Positions 53,047 through 63,700 of a stretch of 64,000 nucleotides of DNA are shown here, in pieces. The translations under genes and the position numbers were made by a program. The stretch comes from Pedobacter cryoconitis (GTDB lineage: Bacteria > Bacteroidota > Bacteroidia > Sphingobacteriales > Sphingobacteriaceae). The notes beneath the pieces were generated by a model, which saw only the letters and a program-made list of their open reading frames with translations, had not been told where the DNA came from and did not search any database. The DNA lies in the NCBI RefSeq assembly GCF_003259615.1, contig NZ_QLLR01000004.1:1-64000 (forward strand), written 5' to 3'. Numbering within the stretch: position 1 is the stretch's first letter; each line of letters starts with the position of its first letter.

Positions 53047-55119
53047 ATGATTAATTCTCTCAATTTACGAAAGTGTGGACTATTATCCATAATATTCTGC
53101 GCAAGCCTTACACTTTCGCAAGTGCACGCACAACAAGTTATCATGCCCGGTGTAACCAACGCCACATTTCTTAAAACCAATAGCGTTGCCCTTGCCAGCA
53201 GTGCCAACAAACAAAGACTTAGTGCCTTTGCTATTGCTGCCAGGAAAGGATGGGCAGTAAACAGAAGAGACCGGGACGGATCAGTGATCAGACTGCAACG
53301 CCTTGACGATGCCGGATTACCCGTATATTATACCACCAACAACAATGTAATTGCCGCAGCAACTACAAGAACCAATAAATTATATAATGGCGGCGGCTTA
53401 GGATTAACCCTCAGTGGCAGTACCATTCCAGCAGGAAAAATAGCCATATGGGACGGAGACGGTGTATTAACCACCCATGTCGAATTTGCCAGCGGAAGAA
53501 TTGAAATCAGAGATAAAACCCTGACCACCTCAGAACACTCCACACACGTTGCGGGAACCATGATTGCCGCAGGCATAAACCCAATTGCCAGAGGCATGGC
53601 ATTCGGACTCCCGAAACTCTACTCCTTTGACTTTGACAACGATACCCCCGAAATGTCTGAAAATGCCGCCGGTCTGCTTATTTCCAATCACTCTTATGGT
53701 GTGGTTGCAGGATGGTCCTTAAACACAGATATTAACCCCGAACGCTGGGAATTCTATGCAGCTCCAGGAGCAACAGAAGACTATAAATTTGGATATTACG
53801 ACGCTCAATCCTCAGACTGGGATAAAATCTGTTACAACGCACCTTATTACCTTCCTGTAAAATCGGTCGGGAACAACAGATCATCCAACGGGCCGCCAGT
53901 AGGCGGAGACTATTACAGATTTAATGCAGATAAAGTAATGGCCGATGCAGGCAAAAGACCAGCAGGTCTGAGCAGCAATGATAAATATGATAATATAGCC
54001 ACTTACGGAACCGCGAAAAACATTCTTACCGTAGGTGCCATCAACCCGCTTCCAGCCGGCCCTTATACACCAGACCGCATTATAGCAGCGACTTTCAGCA
54101 GCTGGGGACCAACAGATGACGGCCGGATTAAGCCAGATTTAGTAGCAGACGGCGTTAGAGTCACCTCTACCAGTAATGCAGGCGATGACAGGTATACAAC
54201 CCTCTCAGGCACTTCTATGGCTACCCCAAATGTGAGTGGCTCCCTGATACTTTTACAAGAACTCTACAGCCGCCAGAATAATACAGCCTATATGCGCTCT
54301 GCAACCTTAAAAGCCGTTGCAATTGGTACCGCAGCCGAAGCAGGCAGTGCTCCCGGGCCTGACTACAGCTTTGGATGGGGATTATTAAATACGGAAGCCG
54401 CCGCACAGGCGATACTGGATAATCACGTTAAAAGTAAAATCGCTGAAAACCTGCTTACCCAGGGAGAACAGCAATTTATTGATGTCGTAGCTAAAGGCGG
54501 AACCCCGCTAACCGGTACAATATGCTGGACTGATCCCGAAGTAACCCCTTTGAGTACTTTGGAAGCACTGAACAACCCAGCACCACGATTAGCCAATGAC
54601 CTTGACCTGCGCGCGGTTCAGGAATCTGTGACATTTTTACCATGGATACTTGATCCCGCTAAGCCAGCCGCTCCGGCAACAAAAGGAGATAATACCAGGG
54701 ATAATGTGGAACAAGTCAGAATTGATGAACCTGTTGCAGGAAAGACATACAGGTTTAATGTATCCCACAAAGGAACACTTAAACGCGGAGCGCAAGCCTA
54801 TTCCATCCTGTTGACAGGAATAGATGGCGATGCTGCCTTTGCCTCCAATAAAGTAACTGAAGGTGACCTGAATATGGTGGTTTATCCTGTTCCGGCAAGA
54901 AACGAAGTGAATATTAATTTTAATATAGCAGACAAAAAGAATGTCAGTATCGACCTGTTCAATATCTCAGGACAAAAACTTTACAGTGAAAAGAAAAATG
55001 ATTTTTCAGGCGTATATTATAGTCAGATAGATCTGACACACTATGCCAGTGGCATGTACTTTATGGTCGTAAAAATAGGACAGAATTCTTATACTAAAAA
55101 ATTCATCTGCACTAAATAA
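53047..55119 (+). CDS. Secreted S8 subtilisin-like protease with T9SS sorting domain
   Basis: 690 residues with a signal peptide (cut near HAQQ-V). Catalytic residues are D136 (AIWDGDG), H167 (HSTHVAGT) and S390 (SGTSMATP). A beta-sandwich domain follows (about 475-600), and the last 75 residues form a type A T9SS C-terminal domain (YPVPARNEVNI, DLFNISGQKLY, ASGMYFMVVK). The protein should be exported by type IX secretion and then anchored or released. It stands alone on the plus strand. Confidence 0.94.
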   Translation: MINSLNLRKCGLLSIIFCASLTLSQVHAQQVIMPGVTNATFLKTNSVALASSANKQRLSAFAIAARKGWAVNRRDRDGSVIRLQRLDDAGLPVYYTTNNNVIAAATTRTNKLYNGGGLGLTLSGSTIPAGKIAIWDGDGVLTTHVEFASGRIEIRDKTLTTSEHSTHVAGTMIAAGINPIARGMAFGLPKLYSFDFDNDTPEMSENAAGLLISNHSYGVVAGWSLNTDINPERWEFYAAPGATEDYKFGYYDAQSSDWDKICYNAPYYLPVKSVGNNRSSNGPPVGGDYYRFNADKVMADAGKRPAGLSSNDKYDNIATYGTAKNILTVGAINPLPAGPYTPDRIIAATFSSWGPTDDGRIKPDLVADGVRVTSTSNAGDDRYTTLSGTSMATPNVSGSLILLQELYSRQNNTAYMRSATLKAVAIGTAAEAGSAPGPDYSFGWGLLNTEAAAQAILDNHVKSKIAENLLTQGEQQFIDVVAKGGTPLTGTICWTDPEVTPLSTLEALNNPAPRLANDLDLRAVQESVTFLPWILDPAKPAAPATKGDNTRDNVEQVRIDEPVAGKTYRFNVSHKGTLKRGAQAYSILLTGIDGDAAFASNKVTEGDLNMVVYPVPARNEVNINFNIADKKNVSIDLFNISGQKLYSEKKNDFSGVYYSQIDLTHYASGMYFMVVKIGQNSYTKKFICTK

Positions 55120-55130
55120 TAACGGAACAA

Positions 55131-55634
55131 TTAAGCCCTCTTTTCAATCTCAAGCTGGATAAGCTGGGCAACCCATTCCAGTTTTTTTCTGTCTTCCGGC
55201 GTAAATGTCCTGACCTTTTTATCTACAATACACACCGCACCAATATTAAAACCTTCTGAAGTTGTAATCGGTACCGCAGCATAAAACCGAAGACCGAATT
55301 CACCGACTACCAAAGGATTGGACATCAGGCAAGGCTCTACCAGTGCATCTTCGAAAACTGTCAATTCATCCCTCAGGATCGCCAGAGAGCAAAGGCTAGT
55401 GCCCCTTTCAACTTCACTACCCGAATCTCCCTGCTGATCGGCCTTCGTCCACACATGATCTTTATCGACAAAGTTGATCATCGCCAATGGAACTTTCAGC
55501 ATGGTTGCCGTGACAGCTGCCAGCTGATCGAAGATCGGTTCAGACTTGGTGTACATAATTTTATACTTTTTTAAGTTCTCTAAACGCGCCTCTTCATTCT
55601 GTGGAATTATATTCCTTCCAAAAGTATTCTCCAA
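55131..55634 (-). CDS. Single GAF domain protein
   Basis: 167 residues, almost all one GAF domain (about 25-165), with VPLAMINFVDKDHVW and the CSLAILRDELTVFEDA stretch, then GAVCIVDKKVRTFTPE. Such stand-alone GAF proteins bind small ligands or serve as sensor inputs. No output domain or partner gene is adjacent. Confidence 0.85.
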   Translation of the reverse strand: MENTFGRNIIPQNEEARLENLKKYKIMYTKSEPIFDQLAAVTATMLKVPLAMINFVDKDHVWTKADQQGDSGSEVERGTSLCSLAILRDELTVFEDALVEPCLMSNPLVVGEFGLRFYAAVPITTSEGFNIGAVCIVDKKVRTFTPEDRKKLEWVAQLIQLEIEKRA

Positions 55635-55719
55635 TGTGTTATTTATTACTTTATATAACTTATATCTGCGAACCTATACAATTACCATACCCTTTTAAAA
55701 TATTCAGTCAAAAAAAAAC

Positions 55720-55759
55720 TACACCAAACAGGAGTATACCGATATTCCTGTTTGGTGTA
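55720..55759 (-). terminator. Terminator of the alcohol dehydrogenase gene
   Basis: A 14-bp stem (TACACCAAACAGGA with TCCTGTTTGGTGTA) followed on the minus strand by a run of T, 14 bases after the gene's stop. Confidence 0.88.
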
Positions 55760-55772
55760 AAATAGGTAAGAA

Positions 55773-56933
55773 CTAATAACTTAACTCTACAATTTGTTTG
55801 ACATCAGCGGGCTTAATGCTTTTATGTTCTCCCAAACCTAACCATCCCCGATCGGTAAACCGCTCCTCAATTTTCTCTGCAGTACCCTTATAATCATCAG
55901 TATACTGAGAAAGCCTGGTGTCAATTCCTAAAGAATGGAAAAAAGACTCCGTTCTGTTAATCGCAAGCTCCGCTTTCTCCTCGATTGTACCTTCCTGAAT
56001 CCCCCAGATCCGTTCCGCATACTGTGCAAGTTTTTCCTTCTTCTGCTCAAAATTATACCGGTAATGTGTAGGTACAATAATTGCGAGCGTACGCGCATGA
56101 TCAATACCAAACAAAGCTGTCAGCTCATGACCAATGGCATGTACTGACCAGTCTGTAGGCACCCCCTTTTGAATCAGTCCGTTTAAAGCCATCGTACAGC
56201 ACCACATAAAGTTAGCTGCAGCCTCATAATCTGACGGGTCCTGCTGTACCCTGGGTGCAATTTCTATCAGTGTCTGCATGATTCCTTCCGCAAACCTGTC
56301 CTGTAAAAATGCCTGCGCAGGATAAGTCATATATTGCTCCAGTACATGTGTAAAAGCATCAGTGATCCCATTCGCCAATTGCCGCTGCGGAACAGATTTC
56401 ACCACAAGAGGATCAAGCACAGAGAACTCCGGGAATAAACCAGGTCCGCCCATTCCGAACTTCTCCTGCGTATCTGCACGTGTAATTACGGCGCCAGAAT
56501 TCATTTCTGAACCCGTAGCCGGCAAAGTCAGTACTGTTCCAAAAGGCATCCCCTTATCCGTTCTGATCTTATTTTTCAAAATATCCCATGGCTCGTCCCC
56601 CTGGTACAGGGCCGCAGCAGAAAGGAATTTAGTACCATCGATCACAGAACCACCCCCAACAGCCAGCAAATAAGTAATCTGCTTGTCTTTGATAACTTTT
56701 AATGCCTGCATTAACACCTCATATTCAGGGTTGGCCGGGATACCACCAAACTCAGTTACCTCAAAGCCATTCAGCGCCGAGATCACCTGGTCATAGATAC
56801 CATTCGACTTAATGCTTCCACCCCCATAAAGCAATAATACTTTTGCATTTTCCGGAATCTCCTGGCTGATCTTTGCAATCTGCCCTTTACCGAATATTAT
56901 TTTTACCGGATTCTTAAATTCGAAATTCAACAT
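55773..56933 (-). CDS. yqhD: Iron-containing alcohol dehydrogenase, YqhD type
   Basis: 386 residues, the length of E. coli YqhD, and the N-terminus KNPVKIIFGKGQIAKI is similar. The nucleotide site has GGGSIKSNG and GGGSVIDGTKF. Metal ligands lie in GITDAFTHVLEQYM (Asp and His) and AIGHELTALFGIDHAR (two His). The enzyme probably reduces aldehydes with NADPH. The symbol rests on similarity of layout, not on a search. A small gene lies 63 bases upstream on the same strand. Confidence 0.85.
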   Translation of the reverse strand: MLNFEFKNPVKIIFGKGQIAKISQEIPENAKVLLLYGGGSIKSNGIYDQVISALNGFEVTEFGGIPANPEYEVLMQALKVIKDKQITYLLAVGGGSVIDGTKFLSAAALYQGDEPWDILKNKIRTDKGMPFGTVLTLPATGSEMNSGAVITRADTQEKFGMGGPGLFPEFSVLDPLVVKSVPQRQLANGITDAFTHVLEQYMTYPAQAFLQDRFAEGIMQTLIEIAPRVQQDPSDYEAAANFMWCCTMALNGLIQKGVPTDWSVHAIGHELTALFGIDHARTLAIIVPTHYRYNFEQKKEKLAQYAERIWGIQEGTIEEKAELAINRTESFFHSLGIDTRLSQYTDDYKGTAEKIEERFTDRGWLGLGEHKSIKPADVKQIVELSY

Positions 56934-56996
56934 ACCTTTAAGGTTAATACTACCTGAATTATTTATAATTATGGATTAATACTTTAATCCTGCTTA

Positions 56997-57185
56997 TTAA
57001 CGCTCCGCTTCTTCATAGCGTATAAACTGCCATTTTGCCTTGGCATCCTTTTCAAAGAAAACTTTATAGCTATTATCAGGAGGTAAAGTAAAATGAAAAG
57101 ATAACGTCGTTTCCTGGTTATTTTTCGGTATGAAACTAGGGAGTAAGGTATTAGCAATTGCTTCTATTTGTTCTTTCGGCTGCAT
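56997..57185 (-). CDS. Small conserved-looking hypothetical protein
   Basis: 62 residues, acidic and basic mixed, with no signal or membrane segment. The C-terminal half SYKVFFEKDAKAKWQFIRYEE reads like a small beta fold. It may be co-transcribed with the alcohol dehydrogenase gene. The family was not recognised. Confidence 0.5.
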   Translation of the reverse strand: MQPKEQIEAIANTLLPSFIPKNNQETTLSFHFTLPPDNSYKVFFEKDAKAKWQFIRYEEAER

Positions 57186-57270
57186 GTGTCTTTTATAAAT
57201 AATAAAACAAAAGTATCAATTCTTTCTGCCAATCATGGCACTCTGTTTGTTCAGCATGGTTTTTAGAATT

Positions 57271-57639
57271 ATGAATAGAATACTAGTTGTCGAAGACGAT
57301 CCGGATTTACTGGAAGTCATTCAAATGCTTCTTGAGGAAAATAATTATAAGGTTTTCCCATTAATGAACGGAAGGCCCATCTTCAGGATTATTGAAGAGT
57401 TCAGACCTGATATTATCCTGATGGACATCAGACTGGACGGGATGGATGGAAGAGCAATCTTCAAAGAAATCAGAACCAGACCAGATACCGCCCGTATACC
57501 AGTTGTATTAACTTCGGGTGGCTTCTCTGAAGACTATATTATGCGGGAAAATTTATTGGCAGATGCTTACCTGGAAAAACCATTTGAAATGGCAGTGTTG
57601 CTGGATAAGCTGCAGCAGTTACTAAAAGAGCCTGCCTGA
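57271..57639 (+). CDS. Receiver-only response regulator
   Basis: 122 residues from the ATG at 57271, which gives the normal start NRILVVEDDPDLL; 12 codons further up lack support. Phosphorylation site D52 (ILMDIRL), acidic pocket E8-D9-D10, T81-S82 in VLTSGG and K103 in YLEKPF are all present. There is no output domain. A cognate histidine kinase is not in this window. Confidence 0.9.
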   Translation: MNRILVVEDDPDLLEVIQMLLEENNYKVFPLMNGRPIFRIIEEFRPDIILMDIRLDGMDGRAIFKEIRTRPDTARIPVVLTSGGFSEDYIMRENLLADAYLEKPFEMAVLLDKLQQLLKEPA

Positions 57640-57659
57640 ATTCATCATTCAGACAGGCC
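57630..57659. terminator. Bidirectional terminator overlapping the response regulator stop
   Basis: GCCTGCCTGAAT pairs with ATTCAGACAGGC, with one mismatch, around a short loop and covers the TGA stop. It separates the plus-strand regulator from the minus-strand surface-module operon. Confidence 0.75.
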
Positions 57660-57667
57660 TTGAGTAT

Positions 57668-59671
57668 TTATTGTTTGGTAACCTTAAATTCAGTTCTTCT
57701 GTTCAGCTGACGGCCTTGTGGGTTATCTTTTCCACTAGGAAGCTGATTCGGCGCAATAGGCTTAGTAAAACCATAGCCCTTAGCTGTCACCCTGCTGGCA
57801 GCAATACCTTTTTTAACCAGGTAATCTACACATGACTGCGCCCTTCTTTCTGACAGTTTCAAATTGTAAGCAGCCTTACCCACATTATCAGTATGTGAAC
57901 TGAGTTCAATTTCCAGGGTTTCATTGTCAATCAGTTTCTGGTACAGCTTATCCAGGATAACCTCTGATGCCGGATTAAGCTTATAACTGTTAAAATCATA
58001 CAGGATATTTTCCAGGACAACCGGTTTATTAATAATGAACCCATCCAGGCAGATCCGCGGATTCAGCAGTGTATCTAATTTAGCCAGTTCATCATAAGTA
58101 TAGCTCAGTACCTTTCTGAAATAAAGGTTTTTCTCTGCCTTTATTCTTAACTGACGGTTAGAATTGACTTTGAACCTGTATTTACCATCTGCCTCAGTAA
58201 TTACCTTCATAATTTGTGTAGAGTCGGTAAGCGTAACGACTGCACTATCCAGCGGCAAATTGGTTTTACAATCCAGAATTGTTCCCTCCACAGTCAGGAA
58301 ATCTTTTTTGACATGGAAGATCTCCAGACAACATACGGACTCCCTGTCAGAGCTGATGTATCCTTCGCTATCCTCACTATCTGATGGTGTGAAATAAGCA
58401 TCATCCTTTGAAGAGTTAAATGGAAACCCCAAATTTCTTGGTTCAGACCAGGCCCCAAAGTTACCCGTACTTTCATAGAAATCCAGTCCGCCCATACCTA
58501 CTCTTCCATCGCTGCTGAACAGCAATTTTTTAGTTCGTTCATTATAATAAGGGGCCTCATCATTCTCTTTAGAATTGACCATATTCCCCATATTGGAAGC
58601 TTCACTCAGAGTTCCGTCACTGCGTAATTTACAATACCAAAGATCAAATTTACCTAATCCACCTGGCCGGTCTGAAGAGAAAATAAGATATTTCCCGTCT
58701 TTACTTACAAAAGGCTGCATCGAATTGAAGCCTTCCACGTTCACTTCTGTGCCTAAAACTTTTGGTGCCGCCCATACCTCTCCGGTACCTCTGGAAACAT
58801 TAACCTGGTATATCTTTTTATTACCTGCCCCACTCCAGATGGTCACATACATGACCCTTCCGTTTGGACTGAATGCCGGAGCAGCAAATTCTTTACCTTT
58901 TTCCGGAGTTCCCATTTTCTTCACCGTTGTCGATGTCCTTAATGGATTTCCTGAGGCCGAATAAATGGCATTGATAAAAGGGTTCTCCGACTTCACAACT
59001 TTAGTTTTCATCTTACTATCCTTGACAGTCTGCGTTTTGTTACCTACCGCAACAGGCCGGGATGAAGTAAAATAGAAATTATTATTCATCAGTAAAGGCG
59101 TATAGTTAGACCCCTGGTCATTAATTTGATTCAACAGCTTACTGAACTTATACAAGCGTGGGTAACGCATTTCATACAAGGCAAAATTACAGGAAGCAAT
59201 TTCAAGTTTCGCTTTCTCTGCGTAGTCATCATTCGCTTTATATTTAGTTAAAAACTCTTTGAAAGAGATAATCGCATCATTGAATTTTTGATTGGAACGC
59301 TGACTTTCCCCGAAATAAAACAGGCTTAAGGCGTACTTAGGGTCGCTGAAGTTTCTGGCAATGGCGTACCAGGCTTCGGCTCCCCTGAAGTCCTTATAAA
59401 GACGGAGTGATGACGCTAACTGAAAAACACAATATTCGTATTCAGGGCGCTTTGGGCTTTCTTTTTTCACCTTAGCTTCAAACGCATAAGGCACTACAAA
59501 ACCCGTTGTATCCGTTGAGATATTTAATGCTTTTTTATAGTATTCAGCGGCTGCATAATAATCCTTATTCTGGAAATACACATCAGCAACTCTTTTATTA
59601 TTGGTTACATATTGGGCCTGTGTTCCTGTACTTAATAAACAGATCAAAAGCAATAGTCTGAGAGGTTTCAT
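57668..59671 (-). CDS. OmpA-family protein with TPR and beta-propeller repeats (PorE/SprE-associated type)
   Basis: 667 residues with a signal peptide (cut near GTQAQ-YV). The order is TPR-like repeats (about 25-170), PD40/WD40-like propeller blades (LIFSSDRPGGLGKFDLWY and LLFSSDGRVGMGGLDFYE, in parts), a carboxypeptidase-regulatory-like domain (about 455-540) and an OmpA-like peptidoglycan-binding domain (SSHTDNVGKAAYNLKLSERRA, in parts). This layout matches PorE, a T9SS-associated protein tied to peptidoglycan. It lies 9 bases after the SprF-like gene and ends the adhesin operon. Confidence 0.88.
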   Translation of the reverse strand: MKPLRLLLLICLLSTGTQAQYVTNNKRVADVYFQNKDYYAAAEYYKKALNISTDTTGFVVPYAFEAKVKKESPKRPEYEYCVFQLASSLRLYKDFRGAEAWYAIARNFSDPKYALSLFYFGESQRSNQKFNDAIISFKEFLTKYKANDDYAEKAKLEIASCNFALYEMRYPRLYKFSKLLNQINDQGSNYTPLLMNNNFYFTSSRPVAVGNKTQTVKDSKMKTKVVKSENPFINAIYSASGNPLRTSTTVKKMGTPEKGKEFAAPAFSPNGRVMYVTIWSGAGNKKIYQVNVSRGTGEVWAAPKVLGTEVNVEGFNSMQPFVSKDGKYLIFSSDRPGGLGKFDLWYCKLRSDGTLSEASNMGNMVNSKENDEAPYYNERTKKLLFSSDGRVGMGGLDFYESTGNFGAWSEPRNLGFPFNSSKDDAYFTPSDSEDSEGYISSDRESVCCLEIFHVKKDFLTVEGTILDCKTNLPLDSAVVTLTDSTQIMKVITEADGKYRFKVNSNRQLRIKAEKNLYFRKVLSYTYDELAKLDTLLNPRICLDGFIINKPVVLENILYDFNSYKLNPASEVILDKLYQKLIDNETLEIELSSHTDNVGKAAYNLKLSERRAQSCVDYLVKKGIAASRVTAKGYGFTKPIAPNQLPSGKDNPQGRQLNRRTEFKVTKQ

Positions 59672-59680
59672 ATTTGTGGG

Positions 59681-60685
59681 TTATAAGCGTGGACAAAAGA
59701 AGTTAGGACCTGAAATCCCCCTGCGGCTGGTAAAGGATACTGACAATTCCAATCCACCTTTACTTCCTGTTGCACGGTTAAGCCCCGAAGTATTAAAGTC
59801 ATAACTGACCCCAAAAGTCATGTTCTTCAGGTGCAGCCCGAAGAAGGCTATCGCAGCATCGTCAAAACGATAATTCGAGCCGAACATCAGATCGGCATCC
59901 GGATTGACATAAAATTGCCCGTAAGCGCCTACAGATGTTTCATGAGCAGTCCCCTGTTTCATATAAAGTCCATTAGGTGTAATATCAAATACATCGTTCA
60001 CTTTAACACGGGCACCACCATGCGCAGTATACCGGATAGGTATTCTGACATCATTTCCAAGGAAACGGTCAATTGGCCTGGTCAGGTGATTGGCTGCAAC
60101 CCCTCCAAATACATTGACACGTTTATCTCCGCTTCCATCAAAGTACATGGCACCTACATTCACGTCCGGAACCAGAGTATTGCTGGAGGTAAAGTTTTCA
60201 TTGAAAGGCAAACCCGGATCGTATCCGGTTCCTGGGTTAAACTGGTTACCCAGTGTAACTTTCGAAGGATCAAAACTCTTGTTTAAGATCCCCGCCTGCA
60301 AACCAAAGTTGATCATGTTTAATCCTGCCCGGCCAAAACGGATCCGGTAGGCAGCTGAAGCTAACGCATTCAGGTAATTATAACTCACGTCTCCTGCATT
60401 CTGATTCAGGATCATCCCCCCAAAAGCAAGATTTTTAGTAGGTGCCATATCAAATGAGGCACCTGCTGTGAGATAGGAATGGGAAACTGATCCCCATTGT
60501 TGTTTGGCATTTACTGATACCCGGTAATCTCCATCGATAACACCCGTTAAGCCTGGGTTAAGCCATAATGGATTGGCATAATATTGTGAAAAGTGAGGAT
60601 CGATTTGCGCACTAACCTTCGAAGCCCCCGTAATGCACAACAAGCCCAAGACGATGATTTTTGATAGTTTCTTCATGTGATTCAT
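59681..60685 (-). CDS. PorP/SprF-family type IX secretion outer membrane protein
   Basis: 334 residues, or 331 from the second ATG at 60676. A signal peptide is followed by IDPHFSQYYANPLWLNPGLTG, the family's N-terminal signature, and a beta-barrel with LRFGRAGLNMINFGLQAG-like strands. PorP/SprF proteins sit in the outer membrane and are paired with one large type B (CHU_C) substrate, here the adhesin immediately upstream. Its three genes form one minus-strand unit. Confidence 0.92.
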   Translation of the reverse strand: MNHMKKLSKIIVLGLLCITGASKVSAQIDPHFSQYYANPLWLNPGLTGVIDGDYRVSVNAKQQWGSVSHSYLTAGASFDMAPTKNLAFGGMILNQNAGDVSYNYLNALASAAYRIRFGRAGLNMINFGLQAGILNKSFDPSKVTLGNQFNPGTGYDPGLPFNENFTSSNTLVPDVNVGAMYFDGSGDKRVNVFGGVAANHLTRPIDRFLGNDVRIPIRYTAHGGARVKVNDVFDITPNGLYMKQGTAHETSVGAYGQFYVNPDADLMFGSNYRFDDAAIAFFGLHLKNMTFGVSYDFNTSGLNRATGSKGGLELSVSFTSRRGISGPNFFCPRL

Positions 60686-60705
60686 ATTTCAGGTTAATGG
60701 GTCCC

Positions 60706-63700
60706 TTATCTTAAAATGGTTATTGTTCCTTTTCTTTTATCTGTAGAGCCGTCTGTAAGGGTCAGTTCTACGTAGTATACATATACACCATTTGGTTGTA
60801 TTTGTCCTCTATATGAGCCATCCCACCCTACTTGCAGCTGCAACGATTCAAATAAGAATTGTCCCCACTGATTATAGATGCGCATTCTCATTTTAGCAAT
60901 TGAATTTCCATAAACATAGAAGACATCATTTTTACCATCCCCGTTTGGTGTGAATGTATTCGGAATAAATATATCACCAGGTATTGCTCCATCGGTTGCT
61001 GTCCCGGTTACACTGCCCGCTGCACTGGTTTGACAAGTTGTACTTCCTTTTGCTCTCACCATCAGTTTAACAGTTGTATTTGCCGGAAGTCCTGAGATCA
61101 GGTGTGTCGTACCTGCGGCTCCTGAACTTGGACTGGTCCAGGTAGTCCCTCCATCCATAGATACTTCATAGCTGGTTGCTCCCGGAACATCATTCCAGCT
61201 AAAGGTGATACTGCTCAGTGTACTTGATTTCACCACTACTACCGGCGATGCAAGTGCTGCTGCTACAGTTACATTAACTGCAATTCTGCCGCTGGTCGCT
61301 GTTCCTGAAATCGCTTCTACATAAAAGATCGTCGTTGCAGTGATGGCTGGTGTCGTAAAGGCTGGCCCTGTGAACAACACGCTTCCTCCTGTTGGTGCAT
61401 TGTACCAATTGTAAGTTACTCCTGTCAGCGCATTGGTTACGGTTAAAGTAACCGGGCTTCCTCCGCAGCTTACTGCATCCCCTACTGCAGATGCCGGTAC
61501 GGTAACATTCACGGTATAGGTATTGGTTGCAGTCAGTCCGTTTCCGTCTGTAACAGTTACAGTTACCGGGAAGCTTCCTCCTAGTGTTGGCGTTCCTGAG
61601 ATTATCCTGGTTACCTGATCAAAGTTTAAACCAGGAGGCAAGCCTGTAGCTACATAACTATAAGGCGCTGTTCCACCAACTACTGCTGGTAAGGTTTGAG
61701 GAGTATAAGAACTGCCGACCTGTCCATCTGGTAAAGTTGCTGGTGGCAAGGTCATTTGTGTGCTGCTGCCTACTCCAAGAATGAAAGCGGCTACCGCTGT
61801 ACATCCTTTGCTATCTGTGGCTGTAACAGCGAAAGCATAACTTCCTGCTGCTGTAGGTGTTCCGGTCAGCAGTCCCGCTGCAGACAGCGATAAACCTGCT
61901 GGAAGCGTACTTCCTGGTTCCAGGCTGTAAGTATAGCCAGGAGTACCTCCTGTTGCTGAACCCACCTGCGCAGAATAAGTAGTTGAGGTAGACGCGCCAG
62001 CCAGGGTTGCACCATTGTAAATCAATGCCGGGTTCACCGTTAAGACAACTGTTTTGGCAGTGGCCGATGAGCTTTCGCAAGTATTCGGTCCTTGTACAGT
62101 CACATAATAAGTGGTATTTGCTGTCAGTACAGGTGTGTTATAAACTGCTCCAGTAAATACTGAATTAGTTAAAGCTGCATCGGTGTACCATTTAAATGTT
62201 GGGTTACTTACTGTCGCACTGCTTGCTGTTAAACTAGCGCCCGAGCCTCCGCACACTACAGAAGGTATACCTGTTATGGTAATATCTGCCGAGCTGGCCG
62301 GAGTTTTTAAGTTCACATTTACAGCAACTCTTGTGCTGGTTATTCCTGCCAGACCTTCTACATAATAAATAGTATTCACTGTGATTGCAGGAGTCTGGAA
62401 GCTCGTTCCTGTGAAAATCGGGATTCTCGCAGTTGTATTCGTAAACCAGTTATAAGTGATAGCTGGTACTGCATTGGTTACAACTAAAGTAACACTGCCC
62501 CCTCCGCAATTCGATCCGTCAGCAACAATTGGTGCTGGGACAATCACATTCAGCGGATAATTGGCTGAGGCATTCCTGTTGCTTCCATCGGTTACGGTCA
62601 TCGTGACTGTGAACATGCCGCCTATAGTGGGTGTACCTGTAATATTCCTGGTTGCAGGATCAAATAACAGACCTGGAGGCAGACCGGTAGTAACGTAAGT
62701 GTAAGGGGCAGTTCCGCCTATTGCTGCTGGAAGGGTTTGTACTGGATAAGCTGTACCTACTTCTCCATCTGGCAAGGTTGCTGCTGGTAGTGACAATACA
62801 GTTGTAGTACCAATGTTCAGGGTGAATACGCCCTGAGTACTACAGCCTTTACTGTCTGAGGCATTAATTGAGAAAGTATAATTTCCAGCTGTTGTTGGTG
62901 TTCCGCTGATTAATCCGGCAGATGACAAGGTTAATCCTGCTGGTAAAGCACTGCTTGGTGCAAGCGCATAAGTATAAGGCGCTGTGCCACCAGTGGCAGG
63001 ATCAATTTGTACACTGTATGGATTGATGGTGGAGCCGTCATTGAGTGCTTTACCTGCAAAATTCAATGGAGCATTCACGTTTAAGGTAATCACCAGTGCT
63101 TGCCCAGCCAGGTTTGGACATTTATTCAATCCTTGTACGGTTACGTAATAGGTTCTGCTTGTTGCCAATGGAGGTACATTGAAAGTATCCCCTGTAAACA
63201 CTGCGTTCATGAGCGCAGAATCTGTATACCAGGTAAATACCGGGTTAACCACAGTCATACTGCTTGCAGTTAAGGTTGTGCCTGATCCTGAACATAGCAC
63301 CGCAGGAACACCATTCACGCTGATGTCTGAGGCTGTTGCCGGCGGGTTAACATTCAGGGTAACAACTTTTGCATCGGCTGCAGCATTTTTACATTTATTA
63401 GTTCCTTCAACGGTTACGTAATAAAGTGTATTCGTTGCGGATGCTATTGGAGTAAATGTTGGACCGGTCGCAGCTACTACGGTTAATGCAGCATCTTTAT
63501 ACCAGGTAAACATTGGATTGGTTACTGTAGCTGAGCTGGCAGTTAAAGTAACCTGAGATCCTGCACAAGTACTTACTGGTATACCGCTTACGGTAATGTC
63601 AGCAGCTGTAGCTGGCGGATTAACAGTTAAAGTAACCACTTTAGCGGTACCTGCTGTGTTTGCGCAGCGGGTATCTGCTTTTACGGTAACATAATAAGTA

